The position numbers and the translations under genes are program-made. Under the pieces are notes generated by a model. That model worked only from the letters and a program-made list of their open reading frames with translations, did no database searches and was not told the origin of the DNA. Below, piece by piece: positions 1-11,564 of a DNA stretch of 45,862 nt (within the stretch, counting starts at the first letter, position 1; every line of letters begins with the position of its first letter). This DNA is from Chromera velia (taxonomy: Eukaryota > Sar > Chromeraceae), in NCBI GenBank assembly GCA_018398765.1, contig JAHBMJ010000507.1, forward strand, positions 1-45,862, given 5' to 3'.

Positions 1-1189
1 AAGCAGAGTGAGAGAGTCAGGGCATCCATGCACAAACACATGCTCTCCCCAACTCCTTCTCTCTCTCTCTCTCTCCCCCTCCTCGATCTGCTTGGATTAC
101 AAACAACGCCTTTAGTTAGAGACAGATGAAAGAAACAAAGGAACGTTCGATCTTTTCGAATGGATCGAGGGAAGAGGTCCAAAGGCGAAGGCAAGCCGGC
201 AGTGAGCGAACACAGGCCGGGGCGAACCTTACCCATTCTGGCCTGAATTAGGGGGGGTCCAACTTTTTGTGCATCCATGCATCAAAATTGCAGACCGGGG
301 CCAGCCACACCATTCTGGTCTGCAACCCTCATGCATTCATTTGTCCATCCACTCAACCAAATTCCTCCATAGTCAACCCGGCAGGCCGGGGCCAGCCACA
401 CCATTCTGGCCTGCCTTTGCATCCATTCATCGACCTCTTGTTCTTCTTTGGTCGCCTCTTCACAGCTCGACAGAGAGACAGTTCAAAGGTGCAGGAAGCG
501 AATCAAAAAACCAAAACATGAAGAAACCCGAAGGCTCCCAGGAAGAGAGGGGGGTAGAGAGAGAGTGGGAGGGAAGAGCAAGAATCGAATGAAGAAGCTT
601 TGATTACACAGAGAGAGGAGAGAGGGAAAGAGAGAAGAAAACAAAACAACAGAGAAAGGACCGAAAGTACAGAAGGAGGAGTTCGTTCAGCCTTTGATCA
701 TCATGCAAAAAAGACAGGCCGAAAGAAACGCGCACGCACAAACACACACAGGTACGACATAGATGAGCCGATCGATCGATTGATCGATTTTGAATCCTTC
801 GGTTCTGTTGATTGAAAAGTCTCGACCGATACAAAATTACAGACATGCAGAGCCACTCTCTGGTGCGATGAAGGGTGGAAGGGGTACTGGCGTACCAGAA
901 AGAAGAGGCCATTCCATGCCTTTCCTCACTTTGTTCTGTTTGTCAGGTGTTGAGAAAGGGGACGGACGGACGGACGGACGAGAGGGAAAGAAATCAACGA
1001 AGACAAGAACGAAGGAGGAAGACGTACAGACCGGAGAACTCGATACTCCTCTCTGGCCTCTCCTCCACCCGTTTCCTTTCTCTCTCTCTTTCTCTCTCTC
1101 TGTGTGTGTGTGTGTGTGTGTGTGTGCGTGCGTGTGAGTGAAGTTAGAATTCTCTGTCCCCTCTTTCCTTTCCACTTGTCCTCTTCTCT
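1..1189. other. Non-genic stretch downstream of the aminotransferase gene
   Basis: No coding exon is supported here. The stretch holds the three-copy repeat at 213-414, a (CT)n tract at about 57-76, a GATC/GATT-rich tract near 770-790, (GGAC)n at 961-980, and a TC-TG microsatellite at about 1078-1137. It is probably 3' flanking sequence of the minus-strand gene that ends at 1190. Confidence 0.5.
213..414. repeat. Three-copy interspersed hairpin-ended repeat of about 33 bp
   Basis: Three copies of one motif lie at 213-245, 290-323 and 381-414. Each begins with (G)CAGRCCGGGG, carries CCAGCCACACCATTCTGG in copies 2 and 3 (copy 1 is more diverged), and ends GGYCTG(C). The ends are complementary (GCAGGCC / GGCCTGC), so each unit can fold. 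Spacing is about 77-91 bp. Sequences resembling 'GCATCCATGCATC' lie between copies. No ORF of convincing composition covers them. Confidence 0.75.
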
Positions 1190-3082
1190 TCACGATGCTC
1201 TGCGCGTGTTCTCCTTCTCCTCAGACTGGTGACTCACAGCCGGCGAAGAGGATGCCCCCCCCGAGTTCCTCTTCTCCCTCTGCACGTGCAGTCTGTAGAA
1301 CTCACGCATGAACGCGCAGAGAACGTCGATGGCCGTCTCCGAGACCCCGTGGTAGTTCGTCACGCGGATGCCTCCTGCCAGGGGGTGGCCTCGCAGCTGG
1401 TGCATGTCCCTGCAAGGAAGGAAGGAAGGAAGGAAGGAAGGAAGGAAATTGAATTGGATCGATGCAAATATTAGTATGTGTTAGTATGAACGTTTACTCC
1501 TGGCTGAATGGATGGATTGATGGATGGATTGATGGATGGATGGAGTTGAGTTGGTTGATCAATGTTTTGCTTCTCGCTACGTGAGCTTCATGAAGAGCCG
1601 AACGGCACTCAAAGGGCAGACGCGGCTTGTTTCCCTGTCTGTGAGGGAGGGTCTTTTTCAGTGCGCACATAGGTACATGCATACATACATGCATACAGAA
1701 CATGTGTGCGTGTGTGTTACGATCCTTTTTGAGTCGAATCCCAAAAGCTGACCCACCCACCTGGCCTCTGCCATGGAGAGGAAGGCCTCCTCCAGAGAGG
1801 TGGAGGGCTCCGGAGTTGCCTGCCCGGCAGATTCCTTCTGTCCACCCGCACAGATGCGGAGAGGAATACTCATCAGAGACCGGCTGTGGGGGGCCACCTG
1901 CACGTTTGCATATGTCAAAGGTTACTTATTTGACCTTTGCTCTTTTTCACTGACCGCCAGGATGCCCCTGACAATGCTCAGTTAAGTCTCCGCTGCTCCT
2001 CTGCATGCCCCTCTTTTCTCTTCTCTTGTGACCCAGAGAGGAGTCCAAAACGCACATAAGGAGAAACAGGGAAGCGCAGAGAAGGAGGGAGCAAGAAAGA
2101 GTGACCAGAGCGACAAGGACACGAAGACAAAAAGAAAACCTCGATTGATTGACCCACAGGGTTGTAGTAGAATCCGTTGCTCTCCTCGAGGACCTTGGTG
2201 ATCTTCTTTGCCTTTCTGAACGCCCGCGCTTGGAGAGCCCTCAGTCCCCCCTCCTCCTCGTACGCCTTCAGGACGTGTCGCATGAACTGGATCTGCACAA
2301 CAGAAAGAATGATGAAGGGACGATGAAACCAAAGGCTGATAGTCCAGCCAGTCTGATACCCCTCTCGTCGATTAGATGCAAAGACAAACAAACATACATA
2401 CGCAGAGAGAGGGGGGGGGAGGGAGGGGGAGGGGGAGAGAGAGAGAGAGAGAGACTCTGACTATGGCTTTGCGTCTCTTCACACTGACGCATGCATAGGG
2501 GGAGAGGCCGAAAGGAATTCAGGGCAGGCAGGCAGGCAGACAGATCGCATGCACACTTTGCTTGCATCTTGAGTGAGGCACACTAGGGTAGGTGAACCGA
2601 CCGCAGATATCGACAGATGCATGAATGGATGGACAAAGAAAGAACATGGCCCTCCCCATGCACGCAGGCGCTGTGAAAGAAAGCTCGAGGGGCGGTTGAT
2701 CGAGAGATTGCAAGTGAGAAATCATCAAGACAGAGATGCAAGGATTCGGCCATGCGCGGATGTGTATGTGGACATTCGCGTCCTCACCTGGAAGGCAGGG
2801 GGGGTGTTGTAGAGAGAGCCGATGGGGCGGGTCTCCGCGTGCTGCCTGAAGGAATGGATGAACGGAAGAAAGAAAGAAAGAAAGAAAGAAAAGAAAGAAA
2901 AGAAAGAAAGAGGTTAGGCAGGCGGACACAGTGAACAGCAGAGGGAAGCAGGTGCTTTTCGCTTCCAGTTAGGATGATGCAAAAAATAAAAAAATTCGCG
3001 AATGAAAATGTTGAAGGTCGCTGCCGAAACCTCCTCCATATATGGAGGAACACAGAGAGGCAGCACGAAAGAGAACACACAC

Positions 3083-3121
<39 letters not shown>

Positions 3122-5761
3122 GCACGCACGCACGCACACAGAGAGAGAGACACACACACATATACACAGACACATACACACACACACACACACACAGAGA
3201 GAAGCCCCTGTGCACGACAAGAAAAGCCGTCATACAAAATTAAGTAAAGAACAACAGAGAAAGTCCTCATTGATTTTAAGGCAAAGACAACTGAAGAGGT
3301 CCTGGTGACCGAAATCCGGATTTTGTATGCCTTCAAACTTTACTTACTTCATTTGGAAGCACTCTCCATGAGTAATTCTATTCATATGATAGCCATCTTT
3401 TCCGTTTGCGTGCTAGTACCTGCCAACCGACGCCAAGAAGAATTCAATCGGGCGGGAAATGCGAGCGACAGTCAGACTGGGCAGACCAATCTTCACAACC
3501 CGATTTTTTCTTCGTAGCAAAAAATGAAAGAGCAGGAGGCCGTTCCGTGTTGAATTTCATGCACCTCAATCATTCCACCACCCGCATACCAACCACGATT
3601 AGTGCACTCACTTGTACGAAAGGATGGAGGGGCACCAGGGTTTGGCCCTGTCGGAGTCCACCAGGTCTTTCCGGACGATAACCAGGCAGACACCCGCAGG
3701 CCCGAGGTTCTTGCCGGCAGACGCGTAGATGCAACCGTATCTGCACCTCCCTCCGTCAGAGAAGGAAAAAATGAGAAGGAAGAAAGAAAGAAAGCCTACC
3801 TCTCGATCGAGAAGGAGTGAAGGAAATGCAATGGAGAGGGAGAAGGTACAAAAGCAAGATGGGGAAGATGCACACCCTTTGTTCACCCCTCCTCTAACAC
3901 GAAAACACGGGAAAGGAAATGAAGAAAACAAATCTTTCAGCACTTGCATCTCCGTCGACGAAGGAAAAGTTATCGGAAGAGGCACACAGTACAGAGGAAA
4001 TGGAAAAGCGAAGTACATGAAAGACAAGACGAGAAAGTCACCCAGCCAATCAATCACACAACCAGAAAACCAGACGAAGAGGAGATCAAACAGACCTGTC
4101 GATTCGGATCGGACGAGAGAAGAGGGTCGAGGTAAAGTCGCCAACCTGAAATTCAAAGACCAGAGAAAAAAAAAACAGAAAGGCATGACTGACGGATAAT
4201 GAGCACGAAGCATGCAAGCTCCCGAATCTGGTCTTTTGTGGACGCAAAATTGAAAGCTACCAGCTAAGGACCTAGCAGCCATACGGAGGAACCGAAACCA
4301 AAGAAACCGCGAGAAGGGGCAACCAAGAAGTTTGCATCCACACCCAACACCCCACCACCACCCCTCCCCCACCCTCCCTCCCGACGGACCAGAATTTTCC
4401 CTTCAGGCAGCTCGGCGTCCTCGAACAATTCGAGTCCATGGATCGTCTCATTCGCGCAGATGTGCACGATCTCGGCCTTGTCAGACAGCATCCACGTGGA
4501 GGGGTCGGGGTAGGACGTGTAGTTGGACTCTGAGGCGTTGGCGACGATGTTCACCCTGCGTGCATGTGAATTAATGCACTAAATGGGGGGGGAAGCATGG
4601 ATGAATGTCTCGACACCGTATCTCCTTTCGTGCTCATCTGGTAGTAATAACGGCACTGTGGCACAATGACTTTTGTTTTACAACCAGGCAAGCAGGTAGA
4701 AAAGAACGTCGGCGGGAGACCTGGCGCGTTGTCAACGAAGAAAGAAATGAGGCTGGCAGGTAAGCAAAGCAACCAACTCACTCACTTGCAGTACTTCTCT
4801 GCCTCCTTTGCCGCCTTCTGACTCCAAAACCCCGCCACCACGTAGTCTGCCTCAGTCGCGTCCCCCAGAAGGTTCAGAGGAACCGCGGAGAACTGAGCAT
4901 GAGCACCGCCGTGCATGAACAGAACATCTGCAGACAGGCAGACAGGCACACAAATACATGCTCATTGGTAGCTTCGTGGGCCCCATTTGGACCCATTGAT
5001 TGATGCTTCAGTTGCATTCAGTGAGGCTGTCTGATCAGACAGAGACCAGACAGACAAACTAGGGTCTGGAACCAAATAGAGGGTGAAGACAGGCAGGAAG
5101 GGGCGAAGAGGAGAGGTCTGCATGGTGCTGGCTCTCCAAGAGCGTGTATGTAGGAAGACCGGTGATGAAGAAGAAGAAGAGTGGGAGGGAAAGGGCTTAC
5201 AGTAGTCATCAGGAACTTCCAGCAGCCTCCGCACGGACGCTTCGGTTGCCTCCACGCTCTTCTGCACATGTCCCCCCTCGTCTCTGTGGGACATCTCGAT
5301 GATCCCCATGCCTGTGCCTTCATGATCCGCGAACTCCTGCATGTGGAAGAAGAAAGGAGAAAGGGGGAAGGCCCGGAAGAGAGAAGACAGAGGGATGCGG
5401 AGATCATCACTCGCCAGCATTTTTGTCGGATTCTGCCCCTCAATTCAAAAGAAAGGGCAGGAGTGAACATCCATGACACACCTCCGGAGACTGGTGTGGC
5501 AAGACCTCATCCCACGAGGCCTCTTTGAGGGCAGAACCAGGGAACGAATTCACGTGCCTCCTAGTCATTCCGATCCGTCACGCGTACCTGTTTCATCGCT
5601 TCCATGATGGCGCAGGGCATCGCGGCAGAGCCAGCAGAGAAATTGTGAGCACGGTGCACGGCGGGCCGATCGAGCTTGCTCTTCCGGACCGTCAAAGGAG
5701 GCGAGGGGGCCTTCAGGTCCTCGGATGTGGACAGAGTGTCAATCTCAATCTGGGGATCCAT
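1190..5761 (-). CDS. serC/PSAT: Phosphoserine aminotransferase (10 exons)
   Basis: PLP enzyme converting 3-phosphohydroxypyruvate plus glutamate to phosphoserine plus 2-oxoglutarate in serine biosynthesis. Exons read on the minus strand: 5761-5588, 5336-5201, 4927-4786, 4555-4390, 4145-4096, 3740-3612, 2845-2788, 2292-2158, 1897-1761, 1409-1190. All phases close and give about 448 residues, longer than the usual 360-400 because of a roughly 38-residue N-terminal and a 30-residue basic C-terminal extension. Family motifs in order: [10 protein letters not shown] (canonical Pro replaced by Ser), [48 protein letters not shown], and [12 protein letters not shown] with the expected PLP lysine at residue 233. 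Then come [22 protein letters not shown] and [13 protein letters not shown]. The 50-nt exon 5 supplies the conserved SRP segment and is easy to miss. No clear signal peptide is visible, so it is probably cytosolic. Family assignment is firm; the exact N-terminus is less so. Confidence 0.96.
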
Positions 5762-6599
5762 TGTGCTTAAGGGGAAAATTCAGATTAGTCGTTTGTGCCG
5801 TTGGCTGGAAGGGAGCTAGACAGAGAGACACAAAACAAGGTGAGCAGGGGGCAAAGCGCAACTTGGCAAGCTTGGTTCTCTTTTTCAGGTTCAGTGCAGC
5901 GATGAGCTTTCAGTCGATCAACGCTGTTCTCTTGACGTCGGCCCTCTGCTACACGTGGCTGGGATCGTTGGTGGGCCAAAGATGGCCAAAGAAGAGACTC
6001 ATCGTGACTCCGACTTAGGAGAAATTAAGCTACGATCTTCAATCGATCTTCATTTTTGAAGACCGCGGACCGCGGGTCGGACCCCACGGCCCGGCGGCGC
6101 GCGGTCCCCCAATGCCTGCAGCAACCCCGGCCGAATGATTGGCCCAAATCCCGGCCGGGGCCGACCACTGAGATTCACTGATCGAAGATGATCAGTCTGC
6201 AGGCTCGGCAATGGCTCGGCAATAAGTGTGAAAAGCTCCCGAACTTCAACAACTTTCATTGAAGGGAGGTATATAGCCCACATCTGTTCTTCCATAGCGG
6301 CAAAAGTCTCGGTCTTCGATTTTCATTCCTCGCGGATTTGATCTGTCGCAGTCCTCCTGACTTTCTAGCAGCAGTGTGCCTGCTGCAAGGCTGCGGGTGT
6401 GAGAGTCTTCTTCAGTCTTTCCATCCCAGATTTCCAAAGAAGATCGGACTCCACGTGCGAATTTTTCAATCATTCCTACGCTGGTCTTACGTGGAAGGGT
6501 GGAGTGATTGCCCTCCCTTCCGTGGGCGGCTCTACTCGGGGCTCCTGCAATCTCCAGCTAGTCTTGCACTGTAATCTGACTAGCTCGTGACTATCTACA
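5762..6599. promoter_or_regulatory. Divergent intergenic region between the aminotransferase and UEV-like genes
   Basis: The two flanking genes are transcribed away from each other, so this stretch of about 840 bp should hold both promoters and 5' leaders. A GC-rich block at about 6060-6170 contains repeated CCGCGG/CCGGCC words. I see no TATA box I would defend. A possible 38-codon ORF lies at 5902-6018 and is listed separately. Confidence 0.4.
5902..6018 (+). CDS. Possible 38-aa membrane microprotein or terminal exon
   Basis: An ATG-to-TAG reading frame of 38 codons follows a pyrimidine tract ending TTTTTCAG at 5881-5888, which could be a splice acceptor. The peptide has a hydrophobic centre (AVLLTSALCYTWLGSLVG) followed by a basic end (QRWPKKR). 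That is the layout of a small single-pass membrane protein. It could equally be chance in a divergent promoter region, because no upstream exon was found. Confidence 0.2.
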   Translation: MSFQSINAVLLTSALCYTWLGSLVGQRWPKKRLIVTPT

Positions 6600-9500
6600 A
6601 TGCACCTTCTGCAGCGGTTGGGGAAGCGCAATCGCGCCTTTTCCTCTGTCGATGCGGACGGAGAGGGTGGTGACGGTGCTTCTCCTGTTCAGGAAGGGCT
6701 CGCTTCTGTCTTTTCATGCATGGACGTTGGAGGAGGAGGAGCCTCTTCTTCGTCCTCTTCCGGTTCTTCCTTCCTTCCTGCAAAGCTTCGCGACTTTGGT
6801 GTTCCCTCGCGGCGTCTGTGCGGTTCTGACGGGGGCTTGTCGCAGCAGCAGAGAGGGAAGAAGGCGCGACTGAAACTTCCGGCAGCACTCTACAGGTACG
6901 TGTGGAGGCTTCTTCAGAGTATCGTGTTTTTTTTTTTACACTATCCCTGTTTCTGGTTTGGTCCATGTGGCGCTACTCGATGCACGGGAAAAGAAGGAAC
7001 AGTCCGAGAGAGGGGTAAGGCAGAAAGTAGGAAGAAGGAATAATATCGGAGGGGGAAAGCAGCACACGAGAACGGCAGAGCCATGTGAATAAGAAGGGGG
7101 AGAGGCTAAACGAGTCTGCGCTTTTCGTCCTTCCTCGACGTATGTCACTCTCTTTTGCTTGGATTCCGTTTCTGTTACTCCCACTCTCTATGGCTGCCTG
7201 TTGTGCGTCGATGCGTATGAATCTTTTCTTTCCATGTGTGTGCAGACTGAAAGGAGAATTCCAAGAGCGGGCTCTCCACCCGTTTGTGCTCTGCGACTTC
7301 AGTATGGACCCCCCGACTGCCTCTTTCAGGGTGGACTTGACCAGAGGTGCGCTGCCTGCCTGCCTACCTGCTTGCTGGTGCAAACTTTCTTTTCCCTCTT
7401 TTCCCTTTCTGCATCGGCGGAATAGAACTTACTTGCATTTCTCTGTAAATGGTTCAACAAGAAGCAACGAGGGATGTGGTAGGTCTTCAAAGAAAAAAGA
7501 CGGGACGTCTTCTGACTTTTGCGAGGACTGTCTTTCCATCCGTCTATTCCCTTCTTGGAACGCCCCCTGCTTAATTGACAAGGGGGGATTTGGGGGTCTG
7601 CGTGCCCTTTCCGTCTGCCATACTTATTGTCCAGATGCGCAGAGGCCGTTTGAAGATGTGCGTCCTCTGTTTGGTCTCTCTTCCTGTCCTCAATCACTTA
7701 GTCCGGCATCACATCTGAAGAAGGACAAAGAACTTGAAGCCTTCCTTTCGATACGTTTCTTCCGATACGTTTTCCTTCCTTCCTGCAGGACCCCATGCCG
7801 GCACCTCTGTGTACGTGGACCTGATCTTCCACCACTGGTACCCCCACTCGCCTCCGAAGATGTTCTTCAACAACGATAAGATCATCCCGCAGATGAAGGA
7901 GGTCAGTCAGTCTGTATGTCTGCCCGTCTGTATGTCTACCAGTTCGTTTGTCGGTCTGTCTGTCTGCCTTTCTCACCGTCTTAGTCAAAGAATTGTGGCG
8001 CCCTCCGGGAATCCGTTGTTCTTCTTATGTTGAGAGTATGTGTGTCTGTCTGTCTGTTGCAGGAAATTCTCCGAACTCTGGCTCCTTTCTGGAGTCCTGC
8101 CACCACGACGACCACCATTGCGGACCCCCCCTCCACTCATGCAAACTCTCACACCTCTACAGCACTACCGTGTACCTCCATTCTCTTTGCGCAAACAGGG
8201 CGCGACAGAGATGTGAACAGTATGTTGATGGCCGACAGACCGACAACCACAACCTTCCCAGCTGACCCCTCAGTGCCTCCAGGGGAGGCAGCGAAGACAT
8301 CTGCAGAAAGAGAAGGGGGGGGGGCAACGCTGTCGATGATGGAGGACGGAGGGACGGGGGGGGAAGAGGGAGGGGCGACAGCTGCAGCAGCAGCAGCAGC
8401 AGCAGATGGGGTGGCGGTCGCGTTAGCAGGGTCAGGGCCGAGTACGGGGACGGGGGGGTGGGACAACGACACCACACCCCCTGGGAGTCCCCCGACCTCT
8501 CCATGTCACCAGCCCTCATTCTCGTTGTCCTATCACGAGAGCAACTTCCAGTCAGGCATACCTCGTTCCCCTCCCCCCCCTCTCCCTTCCTCCGTGACGG
8601 AGTCTGGGGGAAGGGAAGGGGAGGTTCGTCTCCTATGGTGGCACACGGACGCCTGGAGCCCTGCCTTCTCTGTCCGCAACGTTTTGCTCCCGTTCCTAGC
8701 CGTTCTTGAGGGGGGGCGTCTGCCGCCTGTGAAACCGGCAATGAAGCGCCACCTGCCCCCATCTGTTCTCGCCCGTGTGCCTGTGAACGCGGACAGCAGA
8801 GACCCAGACGCGTATGCGCTTCCACCCCCTCTAGAGGAGTGTGCGGTCGGAGAGGGTGTGGATTTCCACTTACACGGTAGTCATTGGAATGCCGAGAGTG
8901 GGGGAGGAGGGATGGCTGGGGGATTGGGTTCGTTTTCTAGCTTCGGTTTTGGCTTCGGCGGTGGGGTGGACAAAGAGGGCAGAAGAGGGGAGGGGGGAGA
9001 GGCAAGTTTCTCTTCCTCGCCCCTCCAGTGTTCCTCCTCCAGCTCCGCCTCTCCCTCTTCCGTATTGGGTGAGACGTCTCGCAGCAATAGCAAGTTGCCT
9101 GCTTTCCTAGGGCCCTTCCCGGTCCTTTCCGGTCCCTCTGCCTCGTCAGGAGAAGGGGGGAGAGGGGGGGAGGGGGGTTGGCCGTCTTCCGCCGCTTCAT
9201 CGTCTTTCCCCTTCTCGCATCAACAGGAGGACTGTCGGGGGGGGAATGGGGGAGGGAGTCCGTCTTCTGCCTTCGGTGTCGCCTCCCCGAAGAGCACCTT
9301 TCCCTCATCATCAACCACACAGACGGTGTTCGGATGGAATCCGTCTTCCGATCCTTCGGGAACGTTCGCTTTCCCGGACCACTCGCACCCGGGTAGTAGC
9401 CACGAGCGCTGTGGCAGTAGCTCGCTGAACCGAAGCACGAATGCACATCAGAGCACCAACAGCAGCAACCCCTTCCTGGTCCCTACAGGAAACAGTAGCC

Positions 9501-9802
9501 CTTTCGGGTTTACGTCCGGATTCTGTGTCGCCCCTGACAACATCTCTGGCTCCCATGTCACCCCCGTCAACATTCCGGGGACGTTCGCTGTCTTCCAGGT
9601 GGCGTCAGAGACTCCCTCCGGGGTGCTCTTCGGAGACGGGGCAAAAAGGGGTGGGGGTAACGCCACGCAGACGCAAGGGGTCGGGTCCGCCCATGCGGGG
9701 TGGCCCCAAGGGGGGAGCGGTATGGGTTTGGGTGTGGGTGTGGATGTTCCTGCTGCTGAGGGGCATGGGGGGAGTTCAGAGGACTGTCTGATGGCCGTGT
9801 GA
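6600..9802 (+). CDS. Divergent UBC/UEV-like protein with large insertion and FG-containing low-complexity tail
   Basis: Exons: 6600-6895, 7246-7346, 7789-7901, 8063-9802. The phases close to give about 749 residues ending in TGA. Residues 99-170 resemble the start of a ubiquitin-conjugating fold: a helix RLKGEFQERAL, then GPHAGTSVYVDLIF and the E2 signature WYPHSPPKMFF. After an insertion of about 170 residues rich in Pro, Thr, Ala and Gly comes SYHESNF, which resembles the E2 YHPNI segment. It is followed by GEVRLLWW and DAWSPAFSVRNVLLPFL, which resembles the E2 'WSPA..i..vL' segment with W at residue 368. Where active E2s have G-x-(I/V)-C-L, this has GEVRL, so the catalytic Cys appears to be Arg, as in inactive UEV proteins. 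The tail (about residues 440-749) is Gly/Ser-rich with about seven Phe-Gly dipeptides. Fold assignment is by motif only. An unrecognised intron inside the last exon could remove part of the insertion. Confidence 0.7.
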
Positions 9803-11560
9803 CGTCAGGCAATTTCTTTCTTCCACTCTCTCCTCCCAAAGCGGAAGGAAGGAACGAAGGATGGAAGGAATGGAATCGCAGTTCGCTCAGGAAGGAGAGG
9901 GGGGGGGAGCGCTCTTGTTTCTCCCTGCTCCTTTCTTTTCTCTGTTCTTTTTTTTTTTCTCTCGTTTCTGTCCTGTTTCCGTGAGAGCTCTAGAGCAGGA
10001 CAGGAACATGCGTGTGGTGCAGACATTCCTTCGTCTAATTTAAAGGAAACAAATATGCAGACTCAAATAGACAAACAACACGTGTACAAAGGAAGTAGAA
10101 GGGAGATGGAAGGAAGGAAGAAGGCATGCAGAGAGGAAAGGCGACATAAATGCGTCGCCTCTCTCCCTCTTTTCATTCTCGTTTCTGCTTGTTTATTTGC
10201 TTTTTTTGTTCGTGAAGTGGTGCTTTCTGTGCACGCGTATGTTTGTGCCTCAATGTACTTTGAATACTTGACATCACTCACTAACTTATTCCGTCACATT
10301 CACTCGATCTCTGGGTGGAGGGAGCGGATACGGGAAAGGAGAGAAGATGGAGTCCGTTGTATCCGCTCAAATGGGATTGGGGTGGTGATGATTTCACTCC
10401 CGTCTTACCTTTTCTGAGAGAAGGGGAGGAAGAGAAGAAGGCTTCCGTCCCTCCGCGCTTCCAACAAATGTCGGCAAGACAAAGACAAAAGACGATAAGG
10501 GGGGTGCTGCAGCCGAAAGGAAGCGAGAGGAGGGAAGAGAGGGCTGGGCTGCTCGATCTACGTTTGGGAAGTGAGATAAAGAAGAAATGAGAGTGAGAGT
10601 GTTCCCGCCTTCCAGTCCGCTGCTTGCCTTCCATTTGGTTGCTTGCTTGGTTGGTGGGTGGGCCGCTCTGAATCTGACTTTGTCTCTCTGGGTATCTGTG
10701 CGTTCATTGCCCTTCCTCCCTTCTTTTCTTTTCTGTTCTTTTCTTGGTCTCCTGGAGGACGCGCCACTGCTCTACTTGCACCCTCTCTCTTTTCTCTCCC
10801 TTTATTTCCCCGATGCATGCGAATTCGTTGTGTAAATTTAGATCGAATGATGAAGTGCCTGTATGTGTGGATCAATGAAAAATACCTGTCAAAAAAAAAT
10901 TTCAAGGCCGAGATCGATCGATTGATGTCACAGGCAGCTTCCACCTGGATGGATGGATGGATGGATGGATGGGTCTTCCCCTGACAATAGAGGGCAAGGG
11001 AGAGGGGGGCGGGATCGAAATGTTAGATTCCTTTAGACACTGAATGAGTGACTCAATGAAGGTTGTCGCTCTTTTAGATTTCCCGTGACTTCATTCTCTT
11101 CTTTATCTTCTCACTCGCTGGCACGTGTTCTGTTCTTTGTCTCCGTTTCCGCTTACTTGCCCACTTGGGGGAGAGAAGGGTGAAAGCAATTCATTCTTAC
11201 ATTGAAGTGGCGTTCACGCAGGTGAATGTGAATCAAGTTTTTTGGGAGAAAGAGAGGTCCCCCATGTATGCCATCTTGTAAGTCAAATCTTCTGGTTCAT
11301 TTTCTGCCAGAGTACCGTCGAACAAAAGAGGCAGAAAAGCGACGAAAAACTTTGAACAAAGAGATCAGGAGGGGAAAGCCTGAGGGAGCGCAAAAAAGCC
11401 AAGCGAGAGGGGAAGAATACAGATTGTCACAGGAGTTTATGAAACAAGACTCGGAATCACGAGTCATGCATGACATAATTCACCCTGCTTCACTCTCTTC
11501 GCGGCCAATCGGAAACAGTGCGGCACACTGTTTTACAAACTAAGATACAAAGTGTCTCGA
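9803..11560. other. 3' flank and intergenic stretch with no supported gene
   Basis: This follows the stop of the UEV-like gene and contains pyrimidine- and purine-rich low-complexity sequence and a (GGAT)n run at 10950-10972. A plus-strand frame at about 10315-10590, with no ATG at its start, has fairly protein-like composition (for example DFTPVLPFLREGEEEKK). It has no start codon or clear splice acceptor, so I do not annotate it as a gene. Confidence 0.4.
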
Positions 11561-11564
11561 TCAG

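Noticed and set aside
3042-3308. Long His/Thr-rich open frames on both strands
   Set aside because: They translate a (CA)n microsatellite inside an intron of the aminotransferase gene.
3608-4372. 254-codon minus-strand frame
   Set aside because: Only its ends (exon 6 of the aminotransferase) are real. The middle is intron, with exon 5 in another frame.
7085-7879. 264-codon plus-strand frame overlapping UEV exons
   Set aside because: Splice sites and E2-like motifs place the true exons in other frames; most of this frame is intron.
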